DNA from: Sporomusa sp.
Lineage (GTDB): Bacteria > Bacillota_C > Negativicutes > Sporomusales > Sporomusaceae
Length of the DNA stretch: 7,091 nt
Direction of reading: 5' to 3'
Assembly: GCA_029256645.1 (NCBI GenBank)
Contig: JAQSXM010000177.1
Span: 1 to 7,091, forward strand
The notes below the pieces were generated by a model. It was given only the letters and a program-made list of their open reading frames with translations, was not told where the DNA came from and ran no database searches. A program made the translations under genes and the position numbers. This document shows positions 5,732 to 7,091 of the stretch, piece after piece. Each line of letters starts with the position of its first letter. Position 1 is the stretch's first letter.

Positions 5732-6838
5732 TTATTTACCGGTAGCTGCCGCAACCATGGCTTTGACATTTTCCACTTTTGCATTTGGCGGTATGGTGCA
5801 GCCAGAAGCAAGAATAAAGCCTGCTCCCATATCTTTAATCAGTTTTGTACAATAGCTATATACCTCATCAGGAGTACCAAGAGTCAATAAGGCAGCCGGA
5901 ACATCACCCTTAATCGCCATGTGATCGCCAAAAACTTCTCTGGCTTTATAGATATTGGTTGCTCCGTCCAGTTCAAAGACGCATTTCTGTCTGGGGAGTG
6001 TTTTGAAATAGTCCAGATCCCGGTCCCAATTGCCATCAATGTGCAGGTCTACTACTGCACCTTCTTCAATGATCATCTCAGCCGTTGCCTTCAGATATTT
6101 CCAGACAAAGCGTTCCCAGATCTTCGGCGAATAGAACTCGCTTGCCCCCCGGGCCGGTGAAATAAATACCACCATTGGCTTAACCGCTCTGATTTGCTGC
6201 CGGAAACCTACCAGCGTCTCTTCAAGAATAACATCTAAAACAGCCTCCACCTTGTCAGGCATCTTAAACACATCTCTCATGAATTTCGGGAATGAGCGGC
6301 CGCCGCTTAAGAATTCATTAACAGTAATTGATGCGCTGGGGGTATATACCAGATAACCGGCATCTTCAAAGTTTTTTGCGAATTGCGGAACATCTGCCAA
6401 CTGTGCCAGTAGTGAATCAACATCAACACCTAACCGGTTTTTCAGGTAATCATAGCTAAAATCATTCCAGCCTTTATCCAAAATGGTGTCATAATCTGCC
6501 ACAGTCATCATTTCCTGTTCATCAAGCTGCCATGGTGTATCATCAGGCAGCTCACGCCCAGGTAATTTGATCTTCGTATAAAACATTAACGGGAACATCG
6601 TTGCTGCCGCGAATGTACCGCCGGTTCCATCAACATCGCCTAAATCTTTTACTGAAGTCAGGATTGCCTCATGGGAAGCCTTCATATTGGAGCAGAAATC
6701 TGACAGCTTCATCCCGACATGTCTGGCGCAGAAAGCATCCCCGGTAAGGATAACCGGGGCCCGGTCGGTTTTCTCAAAGGCAATGGTCTTTCTCAATCTT
6801 TCAGTGCGTTCTTGCAGTAATTGTTGTGCTGTTTTCAT
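5732..6838 (-). CDS. URO-D-superfamily protein, putative corrinoid methyltransferase (paralog 2)
   Basis: This is a 368-aa protein aligning without a gap to the product of 376-1482; a hand count gives about 249 of 368 identical residues (68%). It keeps the same putative metal positions, His266-Ile-Asp268 and Cys347, and the same blocks (KLPGRELPD, FISPARGASEF, WERFVWKYLK, and the C-terminal AKVENVKAM and AAATGK). It also lacks the MRQAGR signature of heme-pathway decarboxylases. Differences cluster at 51-60, 71-90, 123-140 and 167-172, likely near the substrate pocket or interaction surface, and could reflect a different substrate or corrinoid partner (inference). AAGGGGTGA precedes the ATG at 6836-6838. 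It begins 31 nt after the MFS stop and is followed 58 nt later by the porin, so it sits mid-operon between two envelope transport genes. The family is certain; the reaction is probable methyl transfer; the substrate is unknown. Confidence 0.9.
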   Translation of the reverse strand: MKTAQQLLQERTERLRKTIAFEKTDRAPVILTGDAFCARHVGMKLSDFCSNMKASHEAILTSVKDLGDVDGTGGTFAAATMFPLMFYTKIKLPGRELPDDTPWQLDEQEMMTVADYDTILDKGWNDFSYDYLKNRLGVDVDSLLAQLADVPQFAKNFEDAGYLVYTPSASITVNEFLSGGRSFPKFMRDVFKMPDKVEAVLDVILEETLVGFRQQIRAVKPMVVFISPARGASEFYSPKIWERFVWKYLKATAEMIIEEGAVVDLHIDGNWDRDLDYFKTLPRQKCVFELDGATNIYKAREVFGDHMAIKGDVPAALLTLGTPDEVYSYCTKLIKDMGAGFILASGCTIPPNAKVENVKAMVAAATGK

Positions 6839-6869
6839 AATTATTCACCCCTTAATTTATTTAAAGTTC

Positions 6870-7091
6870 TTAAACTTTCACATCAGTTGCTTTAGGTTGT
6901 TGGGTATAATTTTGCAACAGCAGGAGCACCCCTACACTCAAAAAAGCGACTGCACTAACTAACAGATAGAACCTCCCTGGCCCTTGGTTGAATGGTCCGG
7001 CGATCGCTTCGAACACGAAGGGCGCTACGAACTGACCAATACCGCTCAGGGCTGATGCCAGAGCAATACTAAACGCAACCCGTGTCGGCGG
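6870..7091 (-). CDS. Major facilitator superfamily transporter, C-terminal part (runs off the window)
   Basis: The minus strand from the window edge reads 73 codons to a TAA at 6870-6872. It shows two hydrophobic helices typical of the last two membrane spans of an MFS permease: about residues 5-28 (RVAFSIALASALSGIGQFVA, then PFVFE) and 41-60 (FYLLVSAVAFLSVGVLLLLQ), joined by a Gly/Pro loop (GPFNQGPGR) and followed by a short polar tail ending ATDVKV. The small-residue-rich SxxLSGxGQFxxP stretch is common in span 11 of MFS carriers. It would sit in the cytoplasmic membrane and import or export a small solute, perhaps the substrate of the URO-D protein that starts 31 nt downstream (inference). 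The N-terminal ten spans and any specificity residues are outside the window. Superfamily assignment from two helices is good but not conclusive. Confidence 0.75.
   Translation of the reverse strand, partial: PPTRVAFSIALASALSGIGQFVAPFVFEAIAGPFNQGPGRFYLLVSAVAFLSVGVLLLLQNYTQQPKATDVKV

Noticed and set aside
5525..5890. 121-codon plus-strand frame antisense to the porin start and the URO-D end
   Set aside because: It spans two convincing genes on the other strand and lacks a ribosome site or family resemblance; it is a shadow frame.
376..6838. Reading the URO-D proteins as heme-pathway uroporphyrinogen decarboxylases
   Set aside because: The MRQAGR substrate-binding signature is absent and the conserved His/Asp/Cys pattern fits the methyltransferase branch better. 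Multiple copies beside transport genes also argue against a heme role.
1..7091. CRISPR arrays, insertion sequences, tRNA or rRNA genes
   Set aside because: No regularly spaced repeats, transposase-like frames, terminal inverted repeats with target duplications, or tRNA/rRNA signatures were seen.

Overview
The window looks like a piece of a diderm, anaerobic Firmicute of the Negativicutes (Sporomusa / Pelosinus / Anaeromusa-like, inferred). The clearest sign is a secreted protein with one SLH domain, a short coiled coil and a beta-barrel ending in phenylalanine, the layout of OmpM-type porins that tie the outer membrane to peptidoglycan in that class. Shine-Dalgarno sites are strong and G-rich, and base composition is moderate with AT-rich spacers. 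Several uroporphyrinogen-decarboxylase-superfamily (URO-D) proteins lacking the heme-enzyme signature suggest corrinoid-dependent methyl transfer, as in acetogens and other methylotrophic anaerobes. The genus is not established.

Layout, left to right. (1) Minus strand, 1-1482: a 368-aa URO-D-family protein followed by the first 86 residues of a second, divergent one that leaves the window. (2) 1483-2401: a 919-bp spacer. It holds an orphan minus-strand transcription unit (good sigma-A promoter, about 190 nt of GC-richer sequence, U6 intrinsic terminator) and, facing the other way, two palindromes and an excellent sigma-54 (-24/-12) promoter aimed at the next gene. (3) 2402-3412, plus strand: a LysR-family regulator. 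(4) A bidirectional terminator hairpin, then on the minus strand a Cys-rich DUF2284 putative metal protein (start corrected to 4109). (5) Minus strand, 4312-7091: the 3' end of a major-facilitator transporter, a second 368-aa URO-D protein about two-thirds identical to the first, and the SLH porin, probably one operon (gaps of 31 and 58 nt) closed by a hairpin at 4178-4211.

How it may fit together (inference): the MFS protein (inner membrane), the porin (outer membrane) and the URO-D protein (cytosol) form an uptake-and-demethylation unit for a small methylated compound. The two near-identical-length paralogs would act on related substrates or cofactors, LysR would control one or both arms, and DUF2284 would be an accessory metal protein. 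No corrinoid protein or activating enzyme lies inside the window, so methyl transfer is deduced from family membership, not shown. The least explained parts are the orphan RNA unit and the sigma-54 promoter with its palindromes, all in the 919-bp spacer.
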